A stretch of 6,858 nucleotides of DNA. Source: CAYYNQ01 sp964473105. Lineage in GTDB: Bacteria; Sumerlaeota; Sumerlaeia; MVZB01. The stretch is from assembly GCA_964473105.1 (NCBI GenBank), contig CAYYNQ010000017.1:1-6858 (forward strand). The letters run 5' to 3'. Below the pieces are notes generated by a model. That model had not been told where the DNA came from. It made no database searches and worked only from the letters and a program-made list of their open reading frames with translations. This document shows positions 1 to 6,637 of the stretch, in pieces. Position 1 is the first letter of the stretch. Each line of letters opens with the position of its first letter. A program made the position numbers and the translations under genes.

Positions 1-347
1 GAGAACCCCCATCCGTCAATGTCCACTGCCACTTCAAGCCACAAATGCGGAACCAAAGTAAAAAGATTCTCAGGAAAGGGTGTGATGCTCCCTAGATTAA
101 CACTGAACACTCCGTTTATGACCACGACCCGGTTGACGCCGGTATGTGCCTCCATCCAATACATACCGCCGCCCGATGCCGCCCCCCAGATCTTGAACTG
201 CATATCATAGGCGCCGCTGGCCGGAGGGTCACCGTCCTGAGTCACGAGGCTCCCCTGATAGGTGATGAAGCCCGGCCCGGCAGCATGAATCATTGCTGAG
301 CATAACATCAGGCATAAAGCCCATGATAAAGCACTTAGGTGTCGCAT
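1..347 (-). CDS. Secreted YQG-module protein, 5' part only (runs off left edge)
   Basis: The minus-strand reading frame opens at ATG 347 and is still open at position 1, giving 115 codons. AAGGAG (357-362) lies 9 nt before the start and a promoter-like pair lies further upstream. Residues 1 to about 23 look like a signal peptide (hydrophobic, ending IHAA). Residue 28 onward reads ITYQGSL, then YDMQFKIWGAASGG, a VINGVFSVNLG turn and WLEVAVD. This pattern is familiar from the N-terminal module of many large secreted or surface proteins, where it is usually followed by a P(Y/F)A..A motif and a variable C-terminal region. That downstream part lies outside the window, so the function is unknown. 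Over the 73 residues that can be compared, 53 are identical to the gene starting at 6638. Export is inferred from the signal peptide; an enzymatic role is not supported. Confidence 0.85.
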   Translation of the reverse strand, partial: MRHLSALSWALCLMLCSAMIHAAGPGFITYQGSLVTQDGDPPASGAYDMQFKIWGAASGGGMYWMEAHTGVNRVVVINGVFSVNLGSITPFPENLFTLVPHLWLEVAVDIDGWGF

Positions 348-356
348 CTAAACAGA

Positions 357-420
357 CTCCTTGATATGAGTTTGGACGAAACTTTGGGAAAATTGTGGCT
401 GAAGGGCAGCGGATAGTCAA
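357..420 (-). promoter_or_regulatory. Promoter/leader cassette, copy 1 (left YQG gene)
   Basis: Read on the minus strand: TTGACT (415-420) as -35, a 17-bp spacer, CACAAT (392-397) as -10 (4 of 6 matches to TATAAT), 29 bp of leader containing TTCGTCC and CATATC, then AAGGAG (357-362), 9 nt before ATG 347. The same order and nearly the same spacings occur at 4237-4300 and 6567-6628, which is the main support. Transcription would start near 385. Promoter function is inferred from spacing and conservation. Confidence 0.7.
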
Positions 421-937
421 TTGTCGTTTGGCCAACCCCCAGTTCAATCCCGTTGCTGGCGGGGTGTATGCCTCGGGAACCGGCGCCCGGTAGCCACACT
501 CAACTCCAACCCCGATACGGATGGGGGGACTGATGAACATCCGCATATCACGACAGACTGCAAGCAACTGGGTCACGGTCTGGTCATCCTACGGGGAGCT
601 TGGCGGCACGGCCGGAACAGAGTTCGATATCTTCGTCTCGATAAGCAATTCGGCGTCGGTTGAGGTCAGTGGGTATGAATTGAATTGATTTCCATTCATT
701 GAGATAGCGAAATTGAAAACACAAAAGTCCTGGATCGAACTTCTCGGCTCAGGGCTTTGTTGTTGGGTATGAAAAAAGTGTATCACACCGAATCTGATAT
801 GACCTGTAGAGATATGTGGTGAGCCCAACCTCCCCAGACCGTACACCCTTTCTATGTCCCAACCCTGCTGTAAACGGCCTGCATGAGCGTTAAATTCAGT
901 AAACATCCCTGATTATCATTACAAATCATGTTTTCAA
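421..937. other. Gene-poor stretch with a possible coding relic (about 419-688, +)
   Basis: No convincing intact gene lies between the left promoter and the tRNA fragment. One plus-strand frame (codons from 419) reads protein-like: a segment NPQFNPVAGGVYASGTG, an in-frame TAG at 491-493, then an open stretch with ATG at 521 and 533 that ends at TGA 686-688 and contains TEFDIFVSISNSASVEVSGY. The first segment loosely resembles chitobiase/hexosaminidase C-terminal repeats (FsPaaGtY). No ribosome binding site precedes either ATG and the frame is interrupted, so at most this is a decayed gene fragment. From 689 to 937 the DNA is more AT-rich and shows nothing recognisable. Confidence 0.25.
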
Positions 938-985
938 GGATTGTGATTCCGGAGGGCATGGGTTCAAATCCCATCACCCACACCA
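938..985 (+). tRNA. tRNA-His(GTG), 3' fragment only (truncated; possible attachment site)
   Basis: Positions 938-985 match the 3' part of a bacterial tRNA-His. They hold the end of the anticodon 5' stem (GGA, 938-940), anticodon loop TTGTGAT (941-947) with anticodon GTG (943-945), stem TCCGG (948-952), a 5-nt variable loop (953-957), T-stem ATGGG/CCCAT (958-962 and 970-974) around loop TTCAAAT, acceptor strand CACCCAC (975-981), base A982 and an encoded CCA (983-985). Homology stops inside the anticodon 5' stem: the bases before it are AA where CC would be needed. No D-arm or GTGGGTG acceptor strand is visible upstream, so no functional tRNA can form. A break at the anticodon arm is typical of tyrosine-recombinase crossover in tRNA genes, but decay or a partial duplication would look the same. 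A73 instead of the usual C73 is also unusual for tRNA-His. Confidence 0.8.
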
Positions 986-1169
986 TCACAGATCGCTGAA
1001 TAGAAAAGACATCCCCCTTCACCCCTTAAGCTTCACCCGACTCTGTTCTAGCTCGATATGGATTAATTCATTTGGTTCCGTGTTAAACCTGAGCTCCCAA
1101 CCCGTGGGTTATACGGCAACAGAGGCGGAGTGTTAACAAGGACCTGATCGGTGTCCCGTTTTTATATCA

Positions 1170-3755
1170 TTACGGCGATGAAAAATAATCCTCGTAGGTA
1201 ATCGATCCGTTAACAATCGATCCGGAGGTCGTAAATCTGGGATGAATGATGGTGACCCCCTCGAAAGTTCCACCCAAAACGTTGATGCTGTGCACCGGCC
1301 TTGTATCCCCTTCGGTATAAAAAGTGCAGCCCGTGAAGGTTGTGTGTCCGCTTGGAGTGCCGTTACTGGAAACCTCGGCCGAGATGTTGCCATGGATTGA
1401 GGAACTGTCGATCAGGCCCGCCACAAAATGCATGGCCCCAACGCCGCGCAGGCGGATTGCCGAGCCCGTGCTGGGTCCCTGGGGCCTGAAATTATGCGCC
1501 TCGAACTTTGCAATATACCAGTTTCCGCAAGGCACGCTACCGGTCGCGACCGTCTGATAGCGGGATGTGATGTTGTCAATATTGTCGCGTCCGAAATACA
1601 TCGGGTATTTGCTGTCGTTATAATTCCAGAAAGAGCAGTCGAAGATACTGCTGTCCCCGATGCCAAATACATAAAGAGCGGCTGAACTCCAACTCCCTGT
1701 GATAAATACGCGCTCGAGGGTGATGAGGGACGATCCGCCATCACCGGCTATCTGGGCGGACAGAATCCCCGCACGACCCGTGACCGGCGAACGGGTCGTG
1801 CCGATCTGCAGGTTTTCAATCTTGACGCCCCCCGATCCCGTCAGATCCAGCACAGGATAACTGCCATTGATGGGTACAAGAACGGTTCCGCGGTCCGGCC
1901 CGTTGATTCCCCAGGCGGCGCCGACGAGGTTGATTGAATCAAAGTCAGTGACATTTATCGAACTAACCAGAAAATAGCCCGGTCCGAGCCATACGGTGCC
2001 CCCGGCAGTCAGGCCTGAGATGGCAGCATTGATTGCCTGAGTGTTGTCGGTCCCCCACTGGGCTGTGGCCCCAACCGCATTCGAAGACGCGGCATTAACA
2101 AGCCTGACGTGACTTGCACTGACAAAGCCTGAAATCGTTGAGACGAGGTTTGTGCCGGACACTCCTGCATTAGCCACAACAATCACTTTGCCGACATCCC
2201 CTGCGACAAAAGAGCTTGAGGATGAGAAAAGATCTTGGCTACCGGCACTTATCGACGCGCTTGTGATGAATCGACCATCTGCAACCGCGCCGAAATTCCT
2301 CACATCATGGACTCCTGTAAGTTCACTCCCGCTACCGAGCGTGTCATCAATCCCATCGGAAAATCCGTCCGGGATATTCTTGATATTGTCCCAGTTCATA
2401 CTCGTGGCTTCTTCGGCCCATTGGGAAAAAGGGACTGAATAAACCCGGATTCTTTCTGAGAATAGGTCTTCGGTGTCAATGCCGTTATCGTTCGTGTCGA
2501 GGTACAGTTCATACCATACCCGGATGGATTCATGGATGGCGAGAGGTGGGGATACCGGGATGTTGAACCTGCCTTCTACTGTCAGAGTAACGGACCCATT
2601 GATATTGTTGCCGATTTGAATTCCACCGGATTCAGCACTGAAGAAACGTATCCGATACTCATGGGAACCGACAATCGGCAGACCGACCGAATTTTGAACA
2701 AGACCCTGTATGGACACGCTTGAATAGTCAAACACATCCGGTGTTGGTGTGGGCATGGGTGTCGCTGTTGGTGTTGGAGTTGGTGAAGACGTTGGCATGG
2801 GAGTTGACGTGGGTCCGACATTGATCATGCTCACCTGATAAACACGCAGCCGGTCGATCCGCAGATTCGCCCCTCCGGAATTGTGATCATGATTGTTGAT
2901 CCGCAGGTGCAGATGAGCACCACCGGGCGGACCAATAGAGATGGTGTTTTCATCACAGCATCCGGTCATCCGATCCTGGGAACGTATTCGATCAGCATTG
3001 GGGCCTGTAGGCACCAGTTCGGTCCATTCGCCGGATCCGTCGATGTCTGGATTTACCTCGAAGAGTCTGGTCATTGTGGAACTGCCGTTCGGACCGTCCT
3101 GATTGGGATCGATCAGGATTCTTACCGCGGCTTTGACTCCATCCGTGAAGGATGCCGTGGATTGTTCGCCCCGGAAAACCCAGTTGCCCGGGGCGAAATC
3201 GTTGGTCCTCCCGCTGGACCAGATCTGGCTTGGACCGGTTCCGAGAAAAATAGACCCGGTCTGTGCGTCCTGCGCCAATGGGTCAGAATTATGATCCTGG
3301 GTCAAATCCATTGCAAAAAAGGAACCACGAGGATGCAAAACCAACGCTGGAGAGCTGCTGGGATCATATATAAATTTGAGCTCGAATACGGCAATTTCGG
3401 TTCCAGCAGAAAGTGTGGCCTGGTTGATGCCCGGCCAGCTGCCCCCATGGGTCCTGATATAATATGTGGCCGGTGCATTAGCCTGTGATCCAGGAGGTAT
3501 CACGAGATTGCCTGATCCATCCGTCTGCAGCAGAGACCCTGAGGGGTTGAAAAAAATCTGGGCGCCAGTATAGTTACCGCAATTGATGGATGGATTATTC
3601 GGTTGTAGCCCGGCCGCTTCATCAAACCCACAGTCAAAATGCATCACCGTAATATTTTCCGGATCGACCAGACTTGCGCGGATTGTGTTCAGGAATGGAC
3701 CGAACCCGAGAAAAAAGGATAAAAAAACGGTAACAACGAGATTTCGAAGCGTCAT
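1170..3755 (-). CDS. Secreted multidomain pectate-lyase-like (beta-helix) protein with YQG-type module
   Basis: This is an 861-residue protein. A signal peptide covers about residues 1-27. Residues 30-310 form a beta-rich domain ending in LRIDRLRVYQV, like carbohydrate-binding or concanavalin-type sandwiches. A Pro/Thr linker spans 315-339. Residues 346-450 are a degenerate YQG module (SIQGLVQNSVGLPIVG, ESGG, then VPFSQWAEEA), followed by NWDNIKNIPDGFSDGIDD, a junction common in such proteins. From about 484, VRNFGAVADG and TDNTQAINAAISGL with GGTVWLGPGYFLVSS are hallmarks of the Pectate_lyase_3 family. The rest, to about residue 848, reads as right-handed beta-helix coils. Relatives include polysaccharide lyases, GH28/GH55-like enzymes and phage tailspikes, so lyase, hydrolase or a purely binding role all remain possible; catalytic residues could not be assigned. 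ATG 3755 follows AGGG (3762-3765) at 6 nt. The small ORF upstream ends 37 bp before this start, and both probably share the promoter at 4272-4300. Confidence 0.85.
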   Translation of the reverse strand: MTLRNLVVTVFLSFFLGFGPFLNTIRASLVDPENITVMHFDCGFDEAAGLQPNNPSINCGNYTGAQIFFNPSGSLLQTDGSGNLVIPPGSQANAPATYYIRTHGGSWPGINQATLSAGTEIAVFELKFIYDPSSSPALVLHPRGSFFAMDLTQDHNSDPLAQDAQTGSIFLGTGPSQIWSSGRTNDFAPGNWVFRGEQSTASFTDGVKAAVRILIDPNQDGPNGSSTMTRLFEVNPDIDGSGEWTELVPTGPNADRIRSQDRMTGCCDENTISIGPPGGAHLHLRINNHDHNSGGANLRIDRLRVYQVSMINVGPTSTPMPTSSPTPTPTATPMPTPTPDVFDYSSVSIQGLVQNSVGLPIVGSHEYRIRFFSAESGGIQIGNNINGSVTLTVEGRFNIPVSPPLAIHESIRVWYELYLDTNDNGIDTEDLFSERIRVYSVPFSQWAEEATSMNWDNIKNIPDGFSDGIDDTLGSGSELTGVHDVRNFGAVADGRFITSASISAGSQDLFSSSSSFVAGDVGKVIVVANAGVSGTNLVSTISGFVSASHVRLVNAASSNAVGATAQWGTDNTQAINAAISGLTAGGTVWLGPGYFLVSSINVTDFDSINLVGAAWGINGPDRGTVLVPINGSYPVLDLTGSGGVKIENLQIGTTRSPVTGRAGILSAQIAGDGGSSLITLERVFITGSWSSAALYVFGIGDSSIFDCSFWNYNDSKYPMYFGRDNIDNITSRYQTVATGSVPCGNWYIAKFEAHNFRPQGPSTGSAIRLRGVGAMHFVAGLIDSSSIHGNISAEVSSNGTPSGHTTFTGCTFYTEGDTRPVHSINVLGGTFEGVTIIHPRFTTSGSIVNGSITYEDYFSSP
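2739..2813 (-). repeat. Low-complexity Pro/Thr linker coding repeat
   Basis: Codons 315-339 of the 861-residue protein are almost entirely Pro, Thr, Ser, Ala and Met, as repeated PTP/ATPMP units. On the plus strand the DNA shows as GTTGGTGT/GGGTGT-type repeats. Such linkers typically separate a binding domain from a catalytic or structural domain in secreted carbohydrate-active proteins. The repeat could change length by slippage. Confidence 0.85.
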
Positions 3756-3792
3756 GTTCTGCCCTGTTCATGTCCGAGATGCCGCACCCTGA

Positions 3793-4152
3793 TCACTGAT
3801 GCAGATACCAACTCCGCACATAATTTCCCTGCTTGATTGCCACCGGGTCAAATATCAGTATATCCCCCCTACCGTTTTGCGCGACAACGGCCGAATGCCA
3901 TCGTATCAGCACTGAGGCGCGGTCACCATGACCGTTGGACTGCGTCCATGTTCCCGCAGGACGATCGCTGGTGACATGAACCAATCGGTCCCCCCGCACG
4001 TTGATCCCCTCGCCCGAGGAGAGCGGGATCAGACAGATGATGATCAGTAAGCAAATGACCCATGGCCGGGAATAGGGGTATCGGGAATGATACGGTATTC
4101 GAATGAAAGATATGATTCCGCCACGGACCCCGTAATATGCAGGCTTATGCAT
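3793..4152 (-). CDS. Hypothetical protein with one membrane segment or late signal peptide
   Basis: I do not recognise this 119-residue protein. The frame could also start at ATG 4182 (129 residues), but no ribosome binding site is seen there, while ATG 4152 has AAGGA (4161-4165) at 8 nt. Residues 1-30 are basic and aromatic. Residues 31-45 (WVICLLIIICLIPLS) are strongly hydrophobic and followed by SSGEG, which suits a signal peptide with a long n-region or a membrane anchor. The remaining 70 or so residues include RWHSAVVAQNGRGDILIFDP, whose His...Asp spacing vaguely recalls papain-like folds, but no candidate cysteine nucleophile is present in the exported part. The gene lies downstream of promoter cassette copy 2, overlaps the leader ORF stop, and ends 37 bp before the 861-residue gene, so co-transcription is likely. 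It could also be a decayed fragment. Confidence 0.45.
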   Translation of the reverse strand: MHKPAYYGVRGGIISFIRIPYHSRYPYSRPWVICLLIIICLIPLSSGEGINVRGDRLVHVTSDRPAGTWTQSNGHGDRASVLIRWHSAVVAQNGRGDILIFDPVAIKQGNYVRSWYLHQ

Positions 4153-4225
4153 CCTGCATATCCTTGAATCGGGATCTCCCATTTGGCTGATTGAGCCTGA
4201 TAGTTTTAACCGACTCAGTTAACAT
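4145..4225 (-). CDS. Putative 26-residue leader ORF overlapping the next gene start
   Basis: ATG 4225 lies 11 nt after AAGGAG (4237-4242), the end of promoter cassette copy 2, so it occupies the position that the YQG genes' start codons hold after copies 1 and 3. It encodes 26 residues beginning MLTESVKTIRLNQPNGRSRF and ends at TAA 4145-4147. ATG 4152 of the next ORF overlaps this stop by 8 nt, the arrangement of translationally coupled genes. The peptide is basic and polar with no hydrophobic segment and resembles nothing I know. It may be a leader peptide, the start of a former gene now frameshifted relative to the 119-residue ORF, or noncoding. Confidence 0.35.
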   Translation of the reverse strand: MLTESVKTIRLNQPNGRSRFKDMQDA

Positions 4226-4236
4226 TTATTGACGAA

Positions 4237-4300
4237 CTCCTTAGATATGTAAGGATCGAATTTATGGGTATATTGTGGCTAAAGGTCAGGACGGAATCAA
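4237..4300 (-). promoter_or_regulatory. Promoter/leader cassette, copy 2 (861-residue gene group)
   Basis: On the minus strand: TTGATT (4295-4300), 17-bp spacer, CACAAT (4272-4277) within AGCCACAATA, then 29 bp with TTCGATCC and CATATC, then AAGGAG (4237-4242). The spacings are identical to copy 1 although the spacer bases differ. Transcription would start near 4265 and run through the leader ORF, the 119-residue ORF and the 861-residue gene. Promoter activity is inferred. Confidence 0.7.
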
Positions 4301-4497
4301 GGATCTCCTGAAATCATTCGACATCACCCCTTACGGATAGGTGGAGACAGGCTGGGTCCACTCCTGCAGAGGCTTGCCCCGTATCGAACTGATTCTCCGG
4401 ACCGCATCCCCCAAGCAGCATCTTGCCTTTCCCATCATGGGCTGCTACGGTCCCATCAGTCTGCAATCACCTTTTGGCAGCCTGGACATATTATGCC

Positions 4498-4502
4498 AAG
4501 GA
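4498..4502 (+). promoter_or_regulatory. Ribosome binding site that decides the GH127-like start
   Basis: AAGGA lies 8 nt before ATG 4511. The upstream in-frame ATG at 4493 has only a weak GGA (4484-4486) before it, and would place the AAGGA inside the coding region. The 4511 start also gives a shorter, more typical signal peptide. Confidence 0.6.
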
Positions 4503-4510
4503 ACAGAAAC

Positions 4511-6487
4511 ATGCTCATTCCTGACCGGCAAACCTTTCAACGAATGCTTGCCTTAGGCATCATCCTGCTCTCGACCCCCCTTGATATTCTCGGGGAGGAA
4601 ATGAACCGGGATTACCTGGACACCACCCTGCCGCGGGAGATCCCCGCCGCAACCTATGAGGGCGAACGTTACCAGGCCGAGATCCCCGACACACTCGATT
4701 TGGTTGAACATGCCCATGCCTCCATCAATCAACTGACCCGCTCTGTCGAGCCCGATTATGACTACGAACAATACTCGGGCATCCACCTGCTTAAAAATCC
4801 GCCGCCGATGAGAATTGGTGGAGGGGGATTACTCAATCTCAATGGCAAGTGGGCCGAGTCGCTGCCGGGCCTGAGGATCATGACCGGCAATACGCGGAAT
4901 ATCGAGATCGACAGCCACCTGATCGCCAGTCTGCTCCACGTCACGGGAAAAGACGGTTTGTGTTACCAGCCGATTGACGGTCGCCCCTGGGCCTTCCTGA
5001 CGGAGGTGACCCGCAAGGTTGGCAAACCGTATTGCGACATCTTCGGTGAAGGACGGCAATTGCTGGCTTTTGGGGTCTGGTACCAATTGACCGGAGACGA
5101 CTTCTGGAGAGGGATTGCCGACCGGAAGATGGACAAGCTGCTGCAAATGCTGATCCACAAGGAGGATACCGGGTATTTCCGCATGGGACGCGGTTATACC
5201 CCCTGGGACAAGAATCCCAAGGAAGGCCCGATCGTGGCCATTGCCGCTCACGGGGTCTATGATGCTGCCGAGGGTATGACCGGAGCCCCGGCGACCTACA
5301 TGGCCGGGTTCCTTCCCCAGGCAGGTGCCAACTGGCATCAACTGACCGGATCCGGGCCGGCCGATGAGCTCGGTGGCCGGTTGGCCCGATACCTCCACCG
5401 ATACGGGAAAATGATCGATCCGGAAACGGGTGAATTCCTGACGGACCACTACACCCATATCACCCATTCGCTGCTTGCAAACCTCGCTTATGCCCTGGTG
5501 GCGGACGACCGGGAAATGATCAAATGGGTGAAGCGTGGCTTTAACTTTGCGATCAACGAACGTGACCCCGACCGTACCGGTATCCTGATCAGTGACATCA
5601 CCTGTTCCTGTTTCGTCGCTGACATGCTCAATATCGGGATCATGTTTTCCCGTTCCGGTGAGGGAGATTACTGGGAACTGGTAGACCGCTGGGTGCGCAA
5701 TACCTTCGTGAACCTGCAGGTCGGACAGGCTGACATCGACAAGGTCAAGGCCATGCCCGTCGAGGAGGTCAAGGAGGGATACTGGTCCACCGACAACCCG
5801 GGCGTCGCCCAATTTGAGGATGGTGCCGACCGTGCACGCGGTGGTTGGTTTCACTCGCTCTATGAACGAGGTCACACCATTGGCTGCTGCAACGGGAACC
5901 TGACCCGGACTCTCTATTACACATGGGACAGCATAGTCGAGCAGGTGGGTGATGAACTGAGTATTAATCTGCCCATGAACCGTGCCTCACCCTGGGCCGA
6001 TGTTTCCAGCCACCTACCTTACGAGGGCAAACTGGTGGTCCGGATGAAGGGGGATAAAAAAAACATCAAGACCTTCTTCAATTGGAATTCGTGGAGGGGT
6101 TCGAGACATGTTCTCGTCCGCATACCGGACTGGACAAACTGGAACGAGGTGACATGTGCGGTCAATGGCGAGAAGAAGGATTACACATGGGAGGGTAACA
6201 GGATCAGGATCAGCGGAATTGGGAACAAGGACACGGTTGTGGTGAAATTCCCGATCCGTGAGAGGACGATCCCGACAACGATCAACCGGGAATTCCTTTG
6301 GGAGTCCCGACGGACAGCCGATCCCAGGGCAGGCGGCGACCTTGAAGTCACCATTCGGGGCAACACCATCGTTGCACTGGACCCTGATGCCAGCCTGCCG
6401 CTCGTTCACCAGGTCAAGTATCGTGCCGACAAGGCCCCCATGAAAAGGGTCGAGCGGTTTGTGTCAAGGAAACGATTTGTCTGGTAG
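4511..6487 (+). CDS. Secreted GH127 (DUF1680)-like (alpha/alpha)6-barrel glycosidase-family protein
   Basis: This is a 658-residue protein from ATG 4511 (664 from ATG 4493); GH127 enzymes are of similar size. Residues 1 to about 28 form a signal peptide (basic start, then MLALGIILLSTPLDILG). Residues 40-480 are helix-rich, as in an (alpha/alpha)6 barrel. DITCSC (362-367) and IGCCNGNLTR (457-466) align with the two cysteine regions which in the GH127 beta-L-arabinofuranosidase HypBA1 bind zinc and supply the catalytic cysteine. The C-terminal beta-sandwich carries VLVRIPDW (534-541), VNG (551-553) and NKDTVVVKFPI (572-582), all familiar from DUF1680 proteins. The glutamate of the usual ETC motif is Ile here, with an Asp one residue earlier, so arabinofuranosidase activity is uncertain. 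It is divergent from the beta-helix gene group and has no copy of the shared cassette. Family placement is fairly secure; the substrate is unknown. Confidence 0.75.
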   Translation: MLIPDRQTFQRMLALGIILLSTPLDILGEEMNRDYLDTTLPREIPAATYEGERYQAEIPDTLDLVEHAHASINQLTRSVEPDYDYEQYSGIHLLKNPPPMRIGGGGLLNLNGKWAESLPGLRIMTGNTRNIEIDSHLIASLLHVTGKDGLCYQPIDGRPWAFLTEVTRKVGKPYCDIFGEGRQLLAFGVWYQLTGDDFWRGIADRKMDKLLQMLIHKEDTGYFRMGRGYTPWDKNPKEGPIVAIAAHGVYDAAEGMTGAPATYMAGFLPQAGANWHQLTGSGPADELGGRLARYLHRYGKMIDPETGEFLTDHYTHITHSLLANLAYALVADDREMIKWVKRGFNFAINERDPDRTGILISDITCSCFVADMLNIGIMFSRSGEGDYWELVDRWVRNTFVNLQVGQADIDKVKAMPVEEVKEGYWSTDNPGVAQFEDGADRARGGWFHSLYERGHTIGCCNGNLTRTLYYTWDSIVEQVGDELSINLPMNRASPWADVSSHLPYEGKLVVRMKGDKKNIKTFFNWNSWRGSRHVLVRIPDWTNWNEVTCAVNGEKKDYTWEGNRIRISGIGNKDTVVVKFPIRERTIPTTINREFLWESRRTADPRAGGDLEVTIRGNTIVALDPDASLPLVHQVKYRADKAPMKRVERFVSRKRFVW

Positions 6488-6530
6488 AACACACCTCCCC
6501 TCGGGATGATCTTGGGGCGCGTCCCACGAC

Positions 6531-6546
6531 GGTGCTCTTAAGCACC
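6531..6546 (+). other. Short hairpin after the GH127-like gene
   Basis: GGTGCT-CTTA-AGCACC forms a perfect 6-bp stem with a 4-nt loop, 43 nt after the stop codon. No T-run follows, so it is not a standard intrinsic terminator. It could still end or stabilise the transcript before the next promoter at 6567. Confidence 0.35.
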
Positions 6547-6566
6547 ATGGACATTACAGGGACCAC

Positions 6567-6628
6567 TTGATTATCACCCACCCATCAGCCACAATACGCC
6601 ACACGTTCTATCCATCCATATCAAGGAG
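6567..6628 (+). promoter_or_regulatory. Promoter/leader cassette, copy 3 (right YQG gene)
   Basis: TTGATT (6567-6572), 17-bp spacer, CACAAT (6590-6595) within AGCCACAATA, 27 bp containing TTCTATCC and CATATC, then AAGGAG (6623-6628), 9 nt before ATG 6638. The leader end is nearly identical to copy 1 (CATATCAAGGAGTCTGTT in both). Transcription would start near 6602. The gene to the right therefore seems to be transcribed independently of the GH127-like gene. Confidence 0.7.
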
Positions 6629-6637
6629 TCTGTTAAA

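Noticed and set aside
229..576. 115-codon minus-strand ORF
   Set aside because: It overlaps the start and signal peptide of the left YQG gene in another frame and spans that gene's promoter; the YQG frame is confirmed by its paralogue.
589..906. 105-codon minus-strand ORF
   Set aside because: It has no signal peptide, domain or ribosome binding site, and its composition is not convincingly coding. A real orphan gene cannot be excluded, but support is too weak to list it.
1140..1165. Possible plus-strand terminator (GGAC...GTCC then TTTTT)
   Set aside because: The stem is only 4 bp and no plus-strand gene ends nearby; the T-run is adjacent to the end of the minus-strand gene by chance.
2883..3488. 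201-codon plus-strand ORF opposite the beta-helix protein
   Set aside because: It is antisense to the N-terminal domain of the 861-residue protein, with no recognisable motif or ribosome binding site.
4341..4556. 71-codon plus-strand ORF upstream of the GH127-like gene
   Set aside because: It overlaps the real start in another frame, begins with GTG without a good ribosome binding site, and resembles nothing.
4829..5875. 348-codon minus-strand ORF opposite the GH127-like gene
   Set aside because: It lies wholly antisense to a gene with clear family motifs, shows no domain, and has composition typical of an antisense shadow.
6573..6589. Similarity of ATCACCCACCCATCA in promoter copy 3 to the tRNA-His 3' end (ATCACCCACACCATCA)
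   Set aside because: It is a short, low-complexity A/C-rich match with an indel inside a non-conserved spacer; it is probably coincidence and not a second attachment site.
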